Assembly (NCBI GenBank): GCA_018819135.1
Contig: JAHJQK010000191.1
Coordinates: forward strand, 1 to 64,000
DNA from: Pseudomonadota bacterium
GTDB lineage: Bacteria; Desulfobacterota; SM23-61
Reading direction: 5' to 3'
DNA: 64,000 bases
The translations under genes were made by a program, and so were the position numbers. How positions within the stretch are numbered: the first letter of the stretch is position 1; every line of letters begins with the position of its first letter. Below the pieces are notes generated by a model. It was given only the letters and a program-made list of their open reading frames with translations. It did no database searches and had not been told where the DNA came from. Positions 44,588-54,621 of the stretch are shown one piece after another.

Positions 44588-45819
44588 TCAATACCCGATG
44601 GCCGCGCCGTCGGAGCGGGGATCGGAGCCGCCCAGGCGTAAACCGTTTTCAGGATGAATGACGATTCCATGGGCACTGCCCATAACCTGCGACCAATTTT
44701 CCACTACATTTACTTGATGCCCGCGCCTTTTTAATTCTGCGATCACCTCAGCCGCAACCCGGCCTTCCATCGTTAATGATCCTTCCGGCTGGTTGACTAA
44801 GTATCTTCCTGATAACCAGCGCGGCGCCTGGCGGCATAGTCTTTAGAGAGAAGCTCCGCGGTAGGGATTTGGACCCTTTCCGGGTCCGAGATATAGCGAT
44901 TGCGATCGGCAAACGCCAGTTTTTTAGCCTCGACCATCAGGTGCAGATGGTCGGGGGATTGATAACCCAAGGAGGAAAGATCATACCCTTCCAGAAGGTT
45001 CAGGATCAACAGGGCTGCCAGGCCCTGGGAGTTGGGAGCTGTTTCATAAACCGTGTAATCCCGATAGGCGGTTGACACGGGCTTGCCCCAGGTTGATTTC
45101 GTTTCCTGCAAATCCTTCTCGCTCAAAAGTCCGCCGTTTTCTTGCGCAAATTTGACGATCTCCCGCGCAATCTCCCCTCGGTAAAAAACATCCCTTCCAT
45201 CCCGGGCGATCTTGACGAAGGACTCCGCCAGCCCTGGATTCGTCAGTAGGTCACCGGGCCTGGGAGCTTTCCCGCCGGGTAAAAAGAGGTTTTGGGAGGA
45301 AGGGAAACGGGATAACTCCGGGACCGCTTCCTGGATCTTGAAGCTCAAGATATGGCTGATGGGGTAACCCTCCCGCGCATAGGCGATGGCCGGTTCCAGA
45401 AGGGTAGGCATTGATAAATTTCCGTAGCGGTGGTGAGCTTCGAACCATCCGTCTACAGCCCCGGGGACGGTGACCGGCAGGAGTCCCCGCAAGGGTACGG
45501 CATCCATCCCGGAGGTTTGGAAATATTCGATGGTGGCCAGATAAGGCGAACGCCCGCTGGCGTTCAGAAAGGCCAGGTCTTTTTGGGCGGCGCTGTAAAT
45601 CAGCCAGAAAGCGTCCCCGCCAATCCCGCACATGTGCGGGTAAACCACATTAAGGGCGGCATTGGTGGCGATGGCTGCATCCACAGCCGTTCCTCCTTTT
45701 TTTAGAATGTCCACTCCGGCCTGGGAAGCCAGGTAATGGGACGAAGCTACCAGGCCGTGGGGAGCCATGGTCACCGGTCGATTTTGCTGGGGAAAAGATT
45801 CAGGGGTTTTCGTTTTCAT
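44588..45819 (-). pseudogene. gamma-glutamyltransferase, catalytic subunit region deleted
   Basis: The 5' part encodes 340 residues of the GGT large subunit: GTAVDAAIATNAALNVVYPH, MCGIGGDAFWLIY, TVPGAVDGWFEAHHRYG, ETAPNSQGLAALLILNLLEG and AKKLAFADRNRYISDP. It ends at AARRRAGYQEDT-stop. About one codon later, in another frame, the true C-terminus appears: MEGRVAAEVIAELKRRGHQV, HGIVIHPENGLRLGGSDPRS and DGAAIGY-stop. Some 170 residues between, including the autoprocessing Thr (normally GDTxxxxxxD) and most of the small subunit, are missing. The product cannot self-process, so the gene is judged dead. Confidence 0.82.
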
Positions 45820-45844
45820 AACCTCCTCAGATTAAAAAATTTTT

Positions 45845-45927
45845 TGGGGACGCAGATTTTCAAGATAAAAGAAATGAATGCCATGGAAAGAATTCAAATA
45901 TCTGCGCCAATCTGCGTCCCAATTAAT
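45845..45927. repeat. repeat family A-like hairpin at the uvrC 3' end
   Basis: GGGGACGCAGATTTTCAAG and the facing CTGCGCCAATCTGCGTCCC form an inverted pair. In uvrC orientation the sequence TTAAATTAATTGGGACGCAG resembles the start of family A, and the uvrC stop codon TAA lies in it. Confidence 0.6.
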
Positions 45928-47773
45928 TTAAGCTCTCTTTTCTCTGGTGAAAAAAATCAAAAATCGTCTGGGCATCTTTTCGGGTCAAGGGCTCAACTCG
46001 GCTGAGCTCCTCCACGGAGGCTTCCTGAATTTTTTGCAGGCTGCCAAAACCCTTGAGTAGGGCTTTCTTTTTGACTTCCCCGATTCCTGGCACTTCGTCG
46101 AGGATCGTCTGTAATCCTTGCTTGCCCCGGAGCTTCTTATGGTAGGCAATGGCAAAGCGGTGTGCCTCATCGCGGATTTGCTGCAAATAACGTAGAGCAA
46201 ATGAATAAGAAGGTAAAAGGATAGGATCTTTGACCTGCGGCAGGTAAATCTTATCCGAACCCTTTCCTTCCCCCTTCATAGGACCTCTATCTTTATCTTT
46301 CGCCAGGCCGATCGCCGAGATGCCGGTTAGTTTAAACTCCGCCAGAACGGCCAGGGCAACGTTTAATTGCCCTTTGCCCCCATCTACGATGAGGAGGTCC
46401 GGCTTTTCCTGCTCTCCGTTTAATCTACCGTACCGGCGCTTTAAGATTTCGTACATCATAGCATAGTCATCCGGAAAGGAGGGGGCCTGGACTTTGAAAT
46501 GCCTGTACCCGGACCTGTCGGGCCGGCCGTCCAGGAAACTCACCATAGAGCCAACAGCCATCGTGCCGAAGAGGTTGGAGATATCGAAGCACTCCAACCT
46601 GTGCGGTAAAGTTCCCAGCCTGAGTTTTTCTTGTAGTTCTTTCAGGGTCAATTCCAGGGTTTCTTTTTCGCTCACCTTCTTCTGGAAGGTATTCTCGGCA
46701 TTTTTCCGGGCCATTTCGACCAGGCGTTTCTTCTGGCCCCGCTGCGGGGTGAGGACTTCTACCCTTTCCCCTTTTTTTTCGGAGAGCCATTCGGAAAAAA
46801 GCCCCTCATTTTCTATAGCCAGGGGAAGGAGGATTTCCTTGGGAATAAAGGGGTCTCCGGCATAATACTGCTGGATAAACGCCGAGAGCGCTTCTTCCTC
46901 GGGTAGGTTCAAGCGGGAGAAGTGGAATGATTTATTGCCCATCAGCAAGCCGCGGCGGTAGAAGAGAACCTGGAATTCCCAGGTGTTTCCCCGGCGGAAA
47001 AAAGCGAACACATCCTGGTCGGTTAAGGTTGGAGAAACAGCTTTTTGTTTTTCCAGGGTTTGCTTCATAGCCTGGATCTGGTCGCGAATACGGGCCGCTT
47101 CCTCGAAGTTCAATTCTTCCGCAGCCGCCATCATCTTTTCCTCCAAGAGTCTGATCAATTGCGAGTTTTTTCCTTCGAGGAAGAGGAAAACCTCCTGGGC
47201 CAGCTCGGCATATTTTTCCCGGGAGATCAGCCGGCAACAAGGCCCCAAACACTTTTTGATCTGGAAGTTCAGGCAGGGGCGGGAGCGGTTCCGGAAATTG
47301 GCCTCGCGGCAGGTGCGTAAGGGGAACACCCGCTGCAACAGGCGGAGGGTTTCTTTGACCGCCGCGCTGGAAGCAAAAGGGCCGAAATAGCGGGCCCCAT
47401 CCCGTTTTATTTTACGGACTAAAGAGAGCTTCGGAAAATCCTCGTTGACGTTGAACTTGAGGCTGAAAAAGGTTTTGTCGTCTTTAAAATTGATATTGTA
47501 TCGGGGCTGGAATTTCTTGATCAGGGTGTTTTCCAGGACCAGGGCTTCTTTCTCCGTGTCCGTGAGCAGGGTTTCCAACTGATGGACTTTGGGCCTGAGA
47601 AAGCGCAGGGAGTAACGGGGGTCATCGGACTTGCCAAAGTACGTCCTCACCCGGTTACGCAGATTTTTAGCTTTACCCACGTAGAGCACGGTCCCTTCTT
47701 TGTCCTTCATCAGGTATACGCCGGGACTTGTGGGCAGGACCTGAATTTGTGCTTCTAAAGACGGAAGTTCCAT
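45923..47773 (-). CDS. uvrC: excinuclease ABC subunit UvrC
   Basis: 616 residues, complete. GIY-YIG nuclease domain (SPGVYLMKDKEGTVLYVGKA, KNLRNRVRTYF), a cysteine-rich loop (CLGPCC), UVR motif (EELNFEEAARIRDQIQAMKQ), RNase H-like second nuclease (LECFDISNLFGTMAVGSMVS, LLIVDGGKGQLN) and tandem helix-hairpin-helix motifs (LDEVPGIGEVKKKALLKGFG). It makes both incisions in nucleotide excision repair. ATG 47773 is preferred: the upstream in-frame extension is only the family C repeat. Located downstream of uvrB on the same strand. Confidence 0.96.
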   Translation of the reverse strand: MELPSLEAQIQVLPTSPGVYLMKDKEGTVLYVGKAKNLRNRVRTYFGKSDDPRYSLRFLRPKVHQLETLLTDTEKEALVLENTLIKKFQPRYNINFKDDKTFFSLKFNVNEDFPKLSLVRKIKRDGARYFGPFASSAAVKETLRLLQRVFPLRTCREANFRNRSRPCLNFQIKKCLGPCCRLISREKYAELAQEVFLFLEGKNSQLIRLLEEKMMAAAEELNFEEAARIRDQIQAMKQTLEKQKAVSPTLTDQDVFAFFRRGNTWEFQVLFYRRGLLMGNKSFHFSRLNLPEEEALSAFIQQYYAGDPFIPKEILLPLAIENEGLFSEWLSEKKGERVEVLTPQRGQKKRLVEMARKNAENTFQKKVSEKETLELTLKELQEKLRLGTLPHRLECFDISNLFGTMAVGSMVSFLDGRPDRSGYRHFKVQAPSFPDDYAMMYEILKRRYGRLNGEQEKPDLLIVDGGKGQLNVALAVLAEFKLTGISAIGLAKDKDRGPMKGEGKGSDKIYLPQVKDPILLPSYSFALRYLQQIRDEAHRFAIAYHKKLRGKQGLQTILDEVPGIGEVKKKALLKGFGSLQKIQEASVEELSRVEPLTRKDAQTIFDFFHQRKESLN

Positions 47774-47795
47774 AACAGTAATTTTGGATTTGAGA

Positions 47796-47956
47796 TTGAT
47801 GAACTCGTAAAAAGTCAAAAAAGCCGTCGCTCCGGCGAAACTTGTCCTCGCGAAAGCGGGGAGCAGGAGTCCAGAGCTACTTGAATTAACTGGATTCCCG
47901 CTTTCGCGGAATGACCAAATGGGAACCAAAAGGACTTTTTTATGGGTCCATCAAGA
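47796..47956. repeat. interspersed repeat family C, copy 2, between uvrB and uvrC
   Basis: GATGAACTCGTAAAAAGTC at one side and GGACTTTTTTATGGGTCCAT at the other, with a central hairpin around CTCGCGAAAGCGGGGAG and ATTCCCGCTTTCGCGGAATG. Same architecture as 6552-6675. Confidence 0.75.
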
Positions 47957-47992
47957 TTTTAGATTACAGATTGCAAATCTACAATCAGCAAT

Positions 47993-49987
47993 TTATCGGT
48001 ATTCCAACTCCCTTTCTTCCAGAGATTTGATCCGGTCCCGCAGCTCGGCCGCCTTCTCGAAATGGAGTTTGGAAGCGGCTGTACGCATCTCTTTTTTCAG
48101 CCGGGACACCAACTTGGGAATTTCAAAGACGGAAACGTAATCCCCGGGCTGCTCGGCAATTAGAGGGACGGTGACATAGTCCGCCTCATAGATTGATTCT
48201 AAGATATCCGGTATGGCTTTTTTGACGGTCTCAGGGGTAATTTTATGCTGGCGGTTATACGCTTGCTGGATTTTCCGCCGCCGTTCGGTTTCAGCGATGG
48301 CTTTCTTCATCGAATCCGTGAATTGCTCGGCATAAAGAATCACCCGCCCCGAAACATTCCGGGCGGTCCTGCCGAAGGTCTGGATGAGCGAGGTCTCGGA
48401 ACGCAAAAAGCCTTCTTTATCCGCGTCCAAAATGGCGACCAGGGAAACTTCCGGCAGGTCCAGGCCTTCCCGCAGGAGATTGATGCCAATGAGGACGTCG
48501 AACTTACCCAGCCGCAGGTCACGGATAATCTCCATCCGCTCTAAGGTCTCGACGTCCGAGTGCAGGTATTTCACCTTAAGGCCCAGTTCGGCGTAGTACC
48601 CAGTGAGGTCTTCGGCCATCCGCTTGGTTAAAGTGGTGACAAGAACGCGCTCTCCTCTGGCCGTGCGGACCCGAATCTCATGCAAAAGGTCATCCACCTG
48701 ATAGCGGGCGGGTTTGACCTCAACCGGCGGGTCAATGAGCCCGGTCGGGCGAATGATCTGTTCAACGATCCGTCCTCGGGATTGCTGCAGCTCGTAAGCG
48801 GCCGGGGTGGCGGAAACATAGATCACCTGGGGAACGCGGCGTTGGAATTCTTCAAAGGAAAAAGGACGGTTATCCAGGGCCGAGGGCAGGCGGAATCCAT
48901 ATTCCACGAGGGTTTCTTTGCGGGTGCGGTCGCCCCAGTACATGCCGTTCAATTGCGGCACGGTGATGTGGCTCTCGTCGATGAAAATCAGGGCATCGGC
49001 GGGAAAATAATCCAGGAGGGTGTAGGGAGGTTCGCCGGGTTTCCGGCCATCCAGATGCCGCGAGTAGTTCTCAATTCCCGTGCAGTAGCCCATTTCTTGG
49101 AGCATCTCGATGTCAAAGTTGGTGCGTTGTTCCAAGCGCTGGGCTGCCAGGAGTTTTTGCTGGGCATACAGCTGCTCCAAACGTTGGGCCAGCTCTTGCC
49201 GGATGGTATGGAGCGCTTGGCGCAACCGGTCTTGAGGAGTAACGTAGTGGCTTCCGGGAAAGATGTGGACATGCCGCAAATGGCGTAGAACTTTTCCTCG
49301 GAGCGGGTCGATCTCCGCAATGGACTCTACCAGGTCGCCGAAAAACTCTACCCGAATCGCTTTCTCCTCCTCATACGCCGGAAAAATCTCCAGCACGTCG
49401 CCGCGCACGCGGAAGGTTCCGCGGTGGAAGTCGTAATCATTGCGCTGATACTGGATCTCCACCAGGCGGGCCAGGACATCGTCCCGGGAAACCTCCTTTT
49501 GATCTTCAACCAGGACAATCATACCCTGGTAGGTTTCCGGCGAGCCCAATCCGTAGATACAGGATACGGAAGCCACCACGACCACGTCCCGCCGGGTAAG
49601 GACAGAATGAGTGGCCGAGTGGCGCATCTTGTCAATCAGGTCGTTGATGGAAGCATCCTTTTCAATGTAAGTGTCGGTTACGGGCACGTAAGCTTCTGGC
49701 TGGTAGTAGTCGTAGTAGCTGACGAAGTACTCTACGGCATTCCCGGGGAAAAGCAGGTGAAACTCCTGAAAGAGCTGGCCCGCCAGGGTCTTATTGGGGG
49801 CGATGACGAGAGTCGGCTTCCGGACCTGTTCAATGACGTTGGCCATGGTGAAAGTCTTCCCGGAGCCGGTGACGCCGAGGAGAACTTGATGAGGCCAGCC
49901 TTGGGTTACGCCCTGGACAATCTTCTTGATGGCCTGGGGTTGGTCGCCTTTGGGTTTGAACTCGGAGATGATCTTGAAATCGGGCAT
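47993..49987 (-). CDS. uvrB: excinuclease ABC subunit UvrB
   Basis: 664 residues, complete. Walker [16 protein letters not shown], the DNA-clamping hairpin region [20 protein letters not shown], motifs [47 protein letters not shown] and TFGRTARN, and the C-terminal UVR helix pair ([20 protein letters not shown]) that contacts UvrC. Helicase-like damage-verification subunit. Upstream on the same strand is a small frameshifted lipoprotein gene 22 bases away. Confidence 0.97.
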   Translation of the reverse strand: MPDFKIISEFKPKGDQPQAIKKIVQGVTQGWPHQVLLGVTGSGKTFTMANVIEQVRKPTLVIAPNKTLAGQLFQEFHLLFPGNAVEYFVSYYDYYQPEAYVPVTDTYIEKDASINDLIDKMRHSATHSVLTRRDVVVVASVSCIYGLGSPETYQGMIVLVEDQKEVSRDDVLARLVEIQYQRNDYDFHRGTFRVRGDVLEIFPAYEEEKAIRVEFFGDLVESIAEIDPLRGKVLRHLRHVHIFPGSHYVTPQDRLRQALHTIRQELAQRLEQLYAQQKLLAAQRLEQRTNFDIEMLQEMGYCTGIENYSRHLDGRKPGEPPYTLLDYFPADALIFIDESHITVPQLNGMYWGDRTRKETLVEYGFRLPSALDNRPFSFEEFQRRVPQVIYVSATPAAYELQQSRGRIVEQIIRPTGLIDPPVEVKPARYQVDDLLHEIRVRTARGERVLVTTLTKRMAEDLTGYYAELGLKVKYLHSDVETLERMEIIRDLRLGKFDVLIGINLLREGLDLPEVSLVAILDADKEGFLRSETSLIQTFGRTARNVSGRVILYAEQFTDSMKKAIAETERRRKIQQAYNRQHKITPETVKKAIPDILESIYEADYVTVPLIAEQPGDYVSVFEIPKLVSRLKKEMRTAASKLHFEKAAELRDRIKSLEERELEYR

Positions 49988-50009
49988 GAATCAAGCGAGC
50001 CCTAACATC

Positions 50010-50278
50010 CTATTCCTTGGAGGATTCTTTTAATTCCCGGGCCTGCCGGTGGTCGATGGACTCGTACGCCCGGAGAGCCTTCTGGAAATAAGTTAAAGCC
50101 TTCTTGTATTGTCCCTGATAAAAAAATTCTGCTCCTTGGCGATCGAGTTCGGTGGCCCGCGCCCTCTGTTTGAGGATCGGCTGCTTCCCAGCACATCCGC
50201 ACATCCGTATAAAAAGGTAAGGAGAAGAACATCAAGTAAGATTATGACCAAGGGAAGCGGACTTCTTCTTCGTACCAT
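50010..50278 (-). pseudogene. small TPR-like lipoprotein, frameshifted
   Basis: The minus-strand frame starting at 50278 encodes a lipoprotein signal (LPLVIILLDVLLLTFLYGC, with Cys at the lipobox) and then turns nonsensical. A second frame from about 50195 encodes a tetratricopeptide-like segment (DRQGAEFFYQGQYKKALTYF, QKALRAYESIDHRQARELKE). Adding one G to GTGCTGGGAAGCAG near 50185 joins them as CADVLGKQPILKQRARATEL. So an 88-90 residue outer-membrane-linked TPR lipoprotein is the likely ancestor. It may be a real loss or a sequencing error. Confidence 0.6.
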
Positions 50279-50513
50279 CGTTTGGGCCTTTACCGGGTTT
50301 TTACGAGATCCTCAGGCAACGATGTCAGTTTAACAGGGGAGTGAAAAATTATCAAGTGTTACCAGCAGCTTCCGAATTATGAAGAAGCGGCTATCGGTGG
50401 CTACCCATCCACTTGGAAATGATGCCGGGTACATCTGAATCGTATAGGTAGGAAAAGAGGGAAGGATCTTTATAAAGCTTTCAATCTTTGGGGGGTAAGG
50501 CCGCCTTACCTAT

Positions 50514-50753
50514 TTACCGAAAAACAATGGATGTTCCCATAAACTTGGCCGTGCAACTAAGAAAGAGGTTGAAGGATTGTTGCAGAAGAGAAGGGGAGGG
50601 GGAAGCTACCAACTCGGTAGCCTTTATTTGATTCCTTTTTCCTTCTTGCTGGCTATGGTAGGCAGCGATGACTTTATCCGGATCCAGGTGAATGAATTTA
50701 GCATAGCTGCGTAAAAATCCGATGGCAAAAGCTTCCGCTGGCAAGAGGTGAAA
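50514..50753 (-). pseudogene. relic of a RodZ-like (HTH_25) protein
   Basis: The minus-strand segment EFHLLPAEAFAIGFLRSYAK followed by FIHLDPDKVIAAYHSQQ matches the end of the RodZ-type helix-turn-helix domain, in which LPAExFxRGFLRxYAxxLGLDP is highly conserved. The first helices are missing (a stop lies directly before), and after about 25 residues the sequence no longer resembles RodZ and has no transmembrane helix. Probably a fragment of a cytoskeletal/cell-shape or envelope regulator gene. Confidence 0.6.
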
Positions 50754-51245
50754 TTCTTAAATTTAATATTGATTACCAATTATTACGCAAACTTGGGAGG
50801 AAAATAACGGCAATAAAAAATCAATAATTTCTTAATCGTTGTTCAAAATTGTAAAGTTTCTCCCCCTCTCTATTCTCTATTTCCCGTTTACAGAACTTAG
50901 TCCTGGCCCAGCGCAGCCCTGCACCGCCCTGAACCAGCACGGTTCAAGGCACCGCATGGTGTACAGGGCGCAATACCTCCCCGCCGGGTCCGGGTAGAGA
51001 CTGCCCGGCCCGGACGGGAGGGTGAATCTCTCGGGAGCCCGAGGCATTCCTCCTTTCAAGAAACAAGGCGGGGCTGCTAAGGGGGAAAAAGTGTTAGTTT
51101 TTCTTGACATTCTCCCATTTTTTTTTAAGAATGGAAGCAGTCGCATTGCTTTTCCGCCATTCAGTTAAATGAAGCGTCATGAAGAATAAGATAAATAGTG
51201 GCCAACATGGGTTGGCTTTTATTTTTTGGGTGAAAGGAAGAAATT
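50754..51245. other. intergenic stretch before the carboxylase genes
   Basis: 490 bases. A GC-rich inverted segment at 50990-51050 (GTCCGGGTAGAGACTGCCCG, CGGACGGGAGGGTGAATCTC) resembles sequence near 44265. TTGACA at 51105-51110 with AAGAAT 17 bases later (51128) is a plausible but weak promoter for the pycB-pycA pair. No gene seen. Confidence 0.35.
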
Positions 51246-52973
51246 ATGGCGATTAAAATTACGGACACCACTCTGCGTGATGCCCATCAATCTTTGATGG
51301 CCACGCGATTGCGTACGGCCGACATTCTGCCAATTGCTGAAGAACTCGATCGGGTAGGCTTCTTCTCGTTGGAGTCCTGGGGGGGCGCGACTTTTGATGC
51401 CTGCATCCGTTTCCTCAACGAGGACCCCTGGGAGCGTTTGCGCACTTTCAAGGCCCATATTTCCCAAACCCCCCTGCAGATGCTCCTGCGTGGCCAAAAC
51501 CTGGTGGGCTACCGGCATTACGCCGACGATGTGGTGGAAGAGTTTGTGCGCTTGGCCATCAAGAACGGGGTGGGTATCTTTCGGATTTTTGATGCCCTGA
51601 ATGATATCCGGAACATGATTACGGCCATCCAGGCCGTTAAAAAGGACAAGGCTCATGTCCAGGGCACCATCTGTTACACGGTAAGCCCCGTGCATACTAT
51701 TGAAAGCTTTGTCCAGATGGCCATCGAACTGGAAAAAGTAGGTTGCGATTCCATCTGTGTCAAGGATATGGCCGGGCTGATTACTCCCAAAGCTGCCTCG
51801 AATTTGATCCGGGCCCTCAAAAAAGCCGTTCAACTTCCTCTCAGCCTGCACAGCCACTGCACCAGTGGAGTGGCTCCTTTGAGTTACGAGGCTGCTGTTC
51901 AGGCAGGAGTGGACATCCTGGATACAGCCATGGGCCCCTTCAGCGGTGGCACTTCTCAACCCCCGACCGAATCAGTGGTCGCTGCTCTTAAGGGCACCGA
52001 GTTTGACACGGGCCTGGACCTCGAACTTCTGGCCGGGATCAGCGCTCATTTCACGGCCCTGCGGGAAAAATATCAGGGTCTTCTCGACCCCATCGCCCAG
52101 CGTCCGGACGTCAATGTTTTTTTGCACCAGATCCCGGGAGGAATGCTTTCCAACCTCCTCTCCCAACTTAAGGAGCAGAATAAGGTGGAGAAGTACTCTG
52201 AGGTCTTAAAAGAGATTCCCCGGGTGCGGCAGGACCTGGGATTCCCCCCCCTGGTTACCCCCACCTCCCAGATCGTGGGGACACAGGCCGTGCTCAATGT
52301 CATCCTCGGAGAACGGTATGCCCGAGTCACCAAGGAGGTAAAAGAGTACTGCCTGGGTTCCTATGGGAGAACTCCGGCGCCCATCGATCCCCAGATCAGG
52401 AAGAAGATCATCGGCAGGGAAAAACCCATAGAAGGCCGCCCGGCAGACCTGATCAAACCCCAGCTCGAGGACCTGAAAAAGGAAGCCCAGCGCATGGGCA
52501 TCCTGAAAAAAGAAGAGGATTTGATAACCTATGCCCTCTACCCCAACGTGGCTCCCAAGTTTCTCCGGGGAGAGGTCAAGGAAGAAGCTCTTCCCGCTGC
52601 CGAGCCCGTGAGTACTCAGGCCCCCAAACCCATCAGCTCGGAATTTCAGGTGGATGTAGATGGGGAGCTTTTCAACGTGCGCATCTACCCTGTTCCCGGG
52701 GTTCCTTCGATCAAAGAAAGTTCCACGGTTCCGGCCGAGAAGACTCTGCCGAAAGACCAGAAGGGAGCCGTTCTCTCTCCCCTGCAGGGAATGGTCTTGC
52801 GGCTTTTGGTAAAGCCGGGGGATACCGTGGAAAAGGGCAAACCCATCGCTGTCCTCGAAGCCATGAAGATGGAGATGCCCGTGGAATCGCCCCATGCGGG
52901 GGAAGTCCAGGAGATTTTTGTCTTCGAAAGCGAGATGATCAATGCCGGCGACGTGCTGATGGTCATCCGGTGA
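51246..52973 (+). CDS. pycB: pyruvate carboxylase subunit B / oxaloacetate decarboxylase alpha-type carboxyltransferase with biotinyl domain
   Basis: 575 residues. An HMGL-like TIM-barrel carboxyltransferase (ITDTTLRDAHQSLMATRLRT, SLESWGGATFDACIRFL, RGQNLVGYRHYADDVVEEFV, CVKDMAGLITP, LHSHCTSGVAPL), a PYC/OADA helical domain, a Pro-rich linker, and a C-terminal biotinyl domain with AVLEAMKMEMPVES (Lys near 541). Followed 10 bases later by a biotin carboxylase gene. The pair matches the two-subunit ATP-dependent pyruvate carboxylase of methanogens and many anaerobes; a sodium-pumping decarboxylase is less likely because beta and gamma membrane subunits are absent. Confidence 0.9.
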   Translation: MAIKITDTTLRDAHQSLMATRLRTADILPIAEELDRVGFFSLESWGGATFDACIRFLNEDPWERLRTFKAHISQTPLQMLLRGQNLVGYRHYADDVVEEFVRLAIKNGVGIFRIFDALNDIRNMITAIQAVKKDKAHVQGTICYTVSPVHTIESFVQMAIELEKVGCDSICVKDMAGLITPKAASNLIRALKKAVQLPLSLHSHCTSGVAPLSYEAAVQAGVDILDTAMGPFSGGTSQPPTESVVAALKGTEFDTGLDLELLAGISAHFTALREKYQGLLDPIAQRPDVNVFLHQIPGGMLSNLLSQLKEQNKVEKYSEVLKEIPRVRQDLGFPPLVTPTSQIVGTQAVLNVILGERYARVTKEVKEYCLGSYGRTPAPIDPQIRKKIIGREKPIEGRPADLIKPQLEDLKKEAQRMGILKKEEDLITYALYPNVAPKFLRGEVKEEALPAAEPVSTQAPKPISSEFQVDVDGELFNVRIYPVPGVPSIKESSTVPAEKTLPKDQKGAVLSPLQGMVLRLLVKPGDTVEKGKPIAVLEAMKMEMPVESPHAGEVQEIFVFESEMINAGDVLMVIR

Positions 52974-52983
52974 GGAGCGGCTG

Positions 52984-54450
52984 ATGTTCAAAAAAATCTT
53001 GGTGGCCAACCGGGGCGAGATCGCCATCCGGGTCATGCGGGCCTGCCGGGAGATGGGTATCATGAGCGCGGCAGTTTATTCCGACGTAGACCGGCAGGCG
53101 CTTTTTGCCAATTACGCCGACGAGGCTTATTATCTGGGACCCTCCCCAGCCTCAGAAAGTTACCTCAATATTGCCAAGATTATAGCCATCGCCAAGGAAG
53201 CCCAGGCCGAGGCCATCCATCCCGGCTACGGATTTCTGGCCGAGAACCCGAACTTTGCCGTGGCCTGCGAACAGGAGGGAATCAAGTTCATCGGTCCATC
53301 CAGCCGGACCTTGGAGATGGCCGGGAATAAGATCATGACCCGCCAGATCATGGCCCGGGCCGGGCTTCCGGTGATTCCGGGAACTCGGGGTAAGATCAAG
53401 GATTTGGCCCATGCCACCCGTTTCTGTAAATCCACCGGTTATCCGGTAATCATCAAGCCGGCCTTTGGCGGCGGGGGGATCGGCATGAAGGTGATCGAGC
53501 GGGAAGAAGAATTACTTTCCGCCCTGGAGTCCTCCCAGACCATGGCCCGTCAGGCTTTTGGCGATGATGAAATCTTTATCGAGAAATATCTTCCCAAACC
53601 CAGGCACATCGAGTTTCAAATCCTGGCGGATGAACGGGGGAACATCCTGCACCTAGGCGAGCGGGAATGCACCATACAGCGCCGCCATCAGAAAATTCTC
53701 GAGGAGACTCCCTCCCCCATCATGACCCGGGCCCTGCGCCAGGAAATGGGCCGGGTGGCCGTGGCTGCCGCCCGGGCCCTGAATTACACCAACGTCGGGA
53801 CCATCGAGTTCATTTACTCCGAAGGACAATTTTATTTCCTCGAGGTCAACGCCCGCATCCAGGTGGAGCACGCCATCACCGAGATTGTTACCGGCGTGGA
53901 CCTGGTGAAAGAGCAGATCAGGATCGCTGCCGGTCTTCCTTTGGACATCTACCCGGAGGATATCACCCTGAACGGCTGGGCCATTGAGTGCCGCATCAAC
54001 GCCGAAGATCCCTTGAACAATTTTGCTCCCTGCCCGGGAAAGCTCGCGGGCTATCGCTCCCCGGGCGGCATCGGCATCCGGGTGGACAGCGGTGTGCACA
54101 CCCGGTACACCATCCCTCCTTTCTACGATCCCATGATCTCGAAGTTGATCATCTGGGGCCGGGACCGGCAGGAAACCATTGAAAGAGCCAAGCGGGCGCT
54201 TTATGAATACATCATCGTCGGCGTGCGCACGAATATTCCTTTCCTTAAAGCGGTAGTCAGCAACCCCTCTTTTATCAAGGGCGAGATGACAACCCATTTC
54301 ATCGAGGAAGAGCGGGAATTGTTTCAGGACATGCTGCGTATCATCGAGAAGGAGAAGTCCCTACAAGAGAAGCTGGAAGTCATCTTCAATCCCCGGCGGA
54401 AGATGGCGGCTATAGCCATGGCTCTTGAGGCTTACCGGGGGCAGGCGTAG
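52984..54450 (+). CDS. pycA: biotin carboxylase (pyruvate carboxylase subunit A / AccC-like)
   Basis: 488 residues. ATP-grasp biotin carboxylase: KILVANRGEIAIRVMRACRE, HPGYGFLAENPNFA, FGGGGIGMKVI (glycine-rich loop), ECTIQRRHQKILEETPSP, EVNARIQVEHAITE and a C-terminal domain (RIDSGVHTRY-like RVDSGVHTRYTIPPFYDPMI). It charges the biotin of the preceding subunit with bicarbonate and ATP. The C-terminal about 30 residues after the core are charged and helical, as in PycA proteins. No accD/accA genes adjoin, which supports PycA over acetyl-CoA carboxylase. Confidence 0.92.
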   Translation: MFKKILVANRGEIAIRVMRACREMGIMSAAVYSDVDRQALFANYADEAYYLGPSPASESYLNIAKIIAIAKEAQAEAIHPGYGFLAENPNFAVACEQEGIKFIGPSSRTLEMAGNKIMTRQIMARAGLPVIPGTRGKIKDLAHATRFCKSTGYPVIIKPAFGGGGIGMKVIEREEELLSALESSQTMARQAFGDDEIFIEKYLPKPRHIEFQILADERGNILHLGERECTIQRRHQKILEETPSPIMTRALRQEMGRVAVAAARALNYTNVGTIEFIYSEGQFYFLEVNARIQVEHAITEIVTGVDLVKEQIRIAAGLPLDIYPEDITLNGWAIECRINAEDPLNNFAPCPGKLAGYRSPGGIGIRVDSGVHTRYTIPPFYDPMISKLIIWGRDRQETIERAKRALYEYIIVGVRTNIPFLKAVVSNPSFIKGEMTTHFIEEERELFQDMLRIIEKEKSLQEKLEVIFNPRRKMAAIAMALEAYRGQA

Positions 54451-54456
54451 GAATTT

Positions 54457-54603
54457 TGCCACAGGGAACCCAGAGTGCACAGAGAAAACTAAAGCAAATT
54501 TAATTCTTTCATGCTCTAATACGAATTCCTTTCTTCAGCCCATTTTTTTGTTATAATTAATTTTAATGGTGTTTTCCTCTGTGGTCTCTGTGATCTCTGT
54601 GGC
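54457..54603. repeat. repeat family B, inverted pair in front of hisI
   Basis: Left arm TTGCCACAGGGAACCCAGAG (from 54457) and right arm CCTCTGTGGTCTCTGTGATC plus TCTGTGGC (54576-54603) enclose 90 bases. The ATG of hisI follows 18 bases after the right arm, here with an AGGAG ribosome site in the gap. Confidence 0.8.
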
Positions 54604-54621
54604 TAATTTTTAGGAGTTTTT

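Noticed and set aside
47774-47929. N-terminal extension of the uvrC frame
   Set aside because: The extra 52 codons are translation of the family C repeat; UvrC homology starts at the ATG at 47773.
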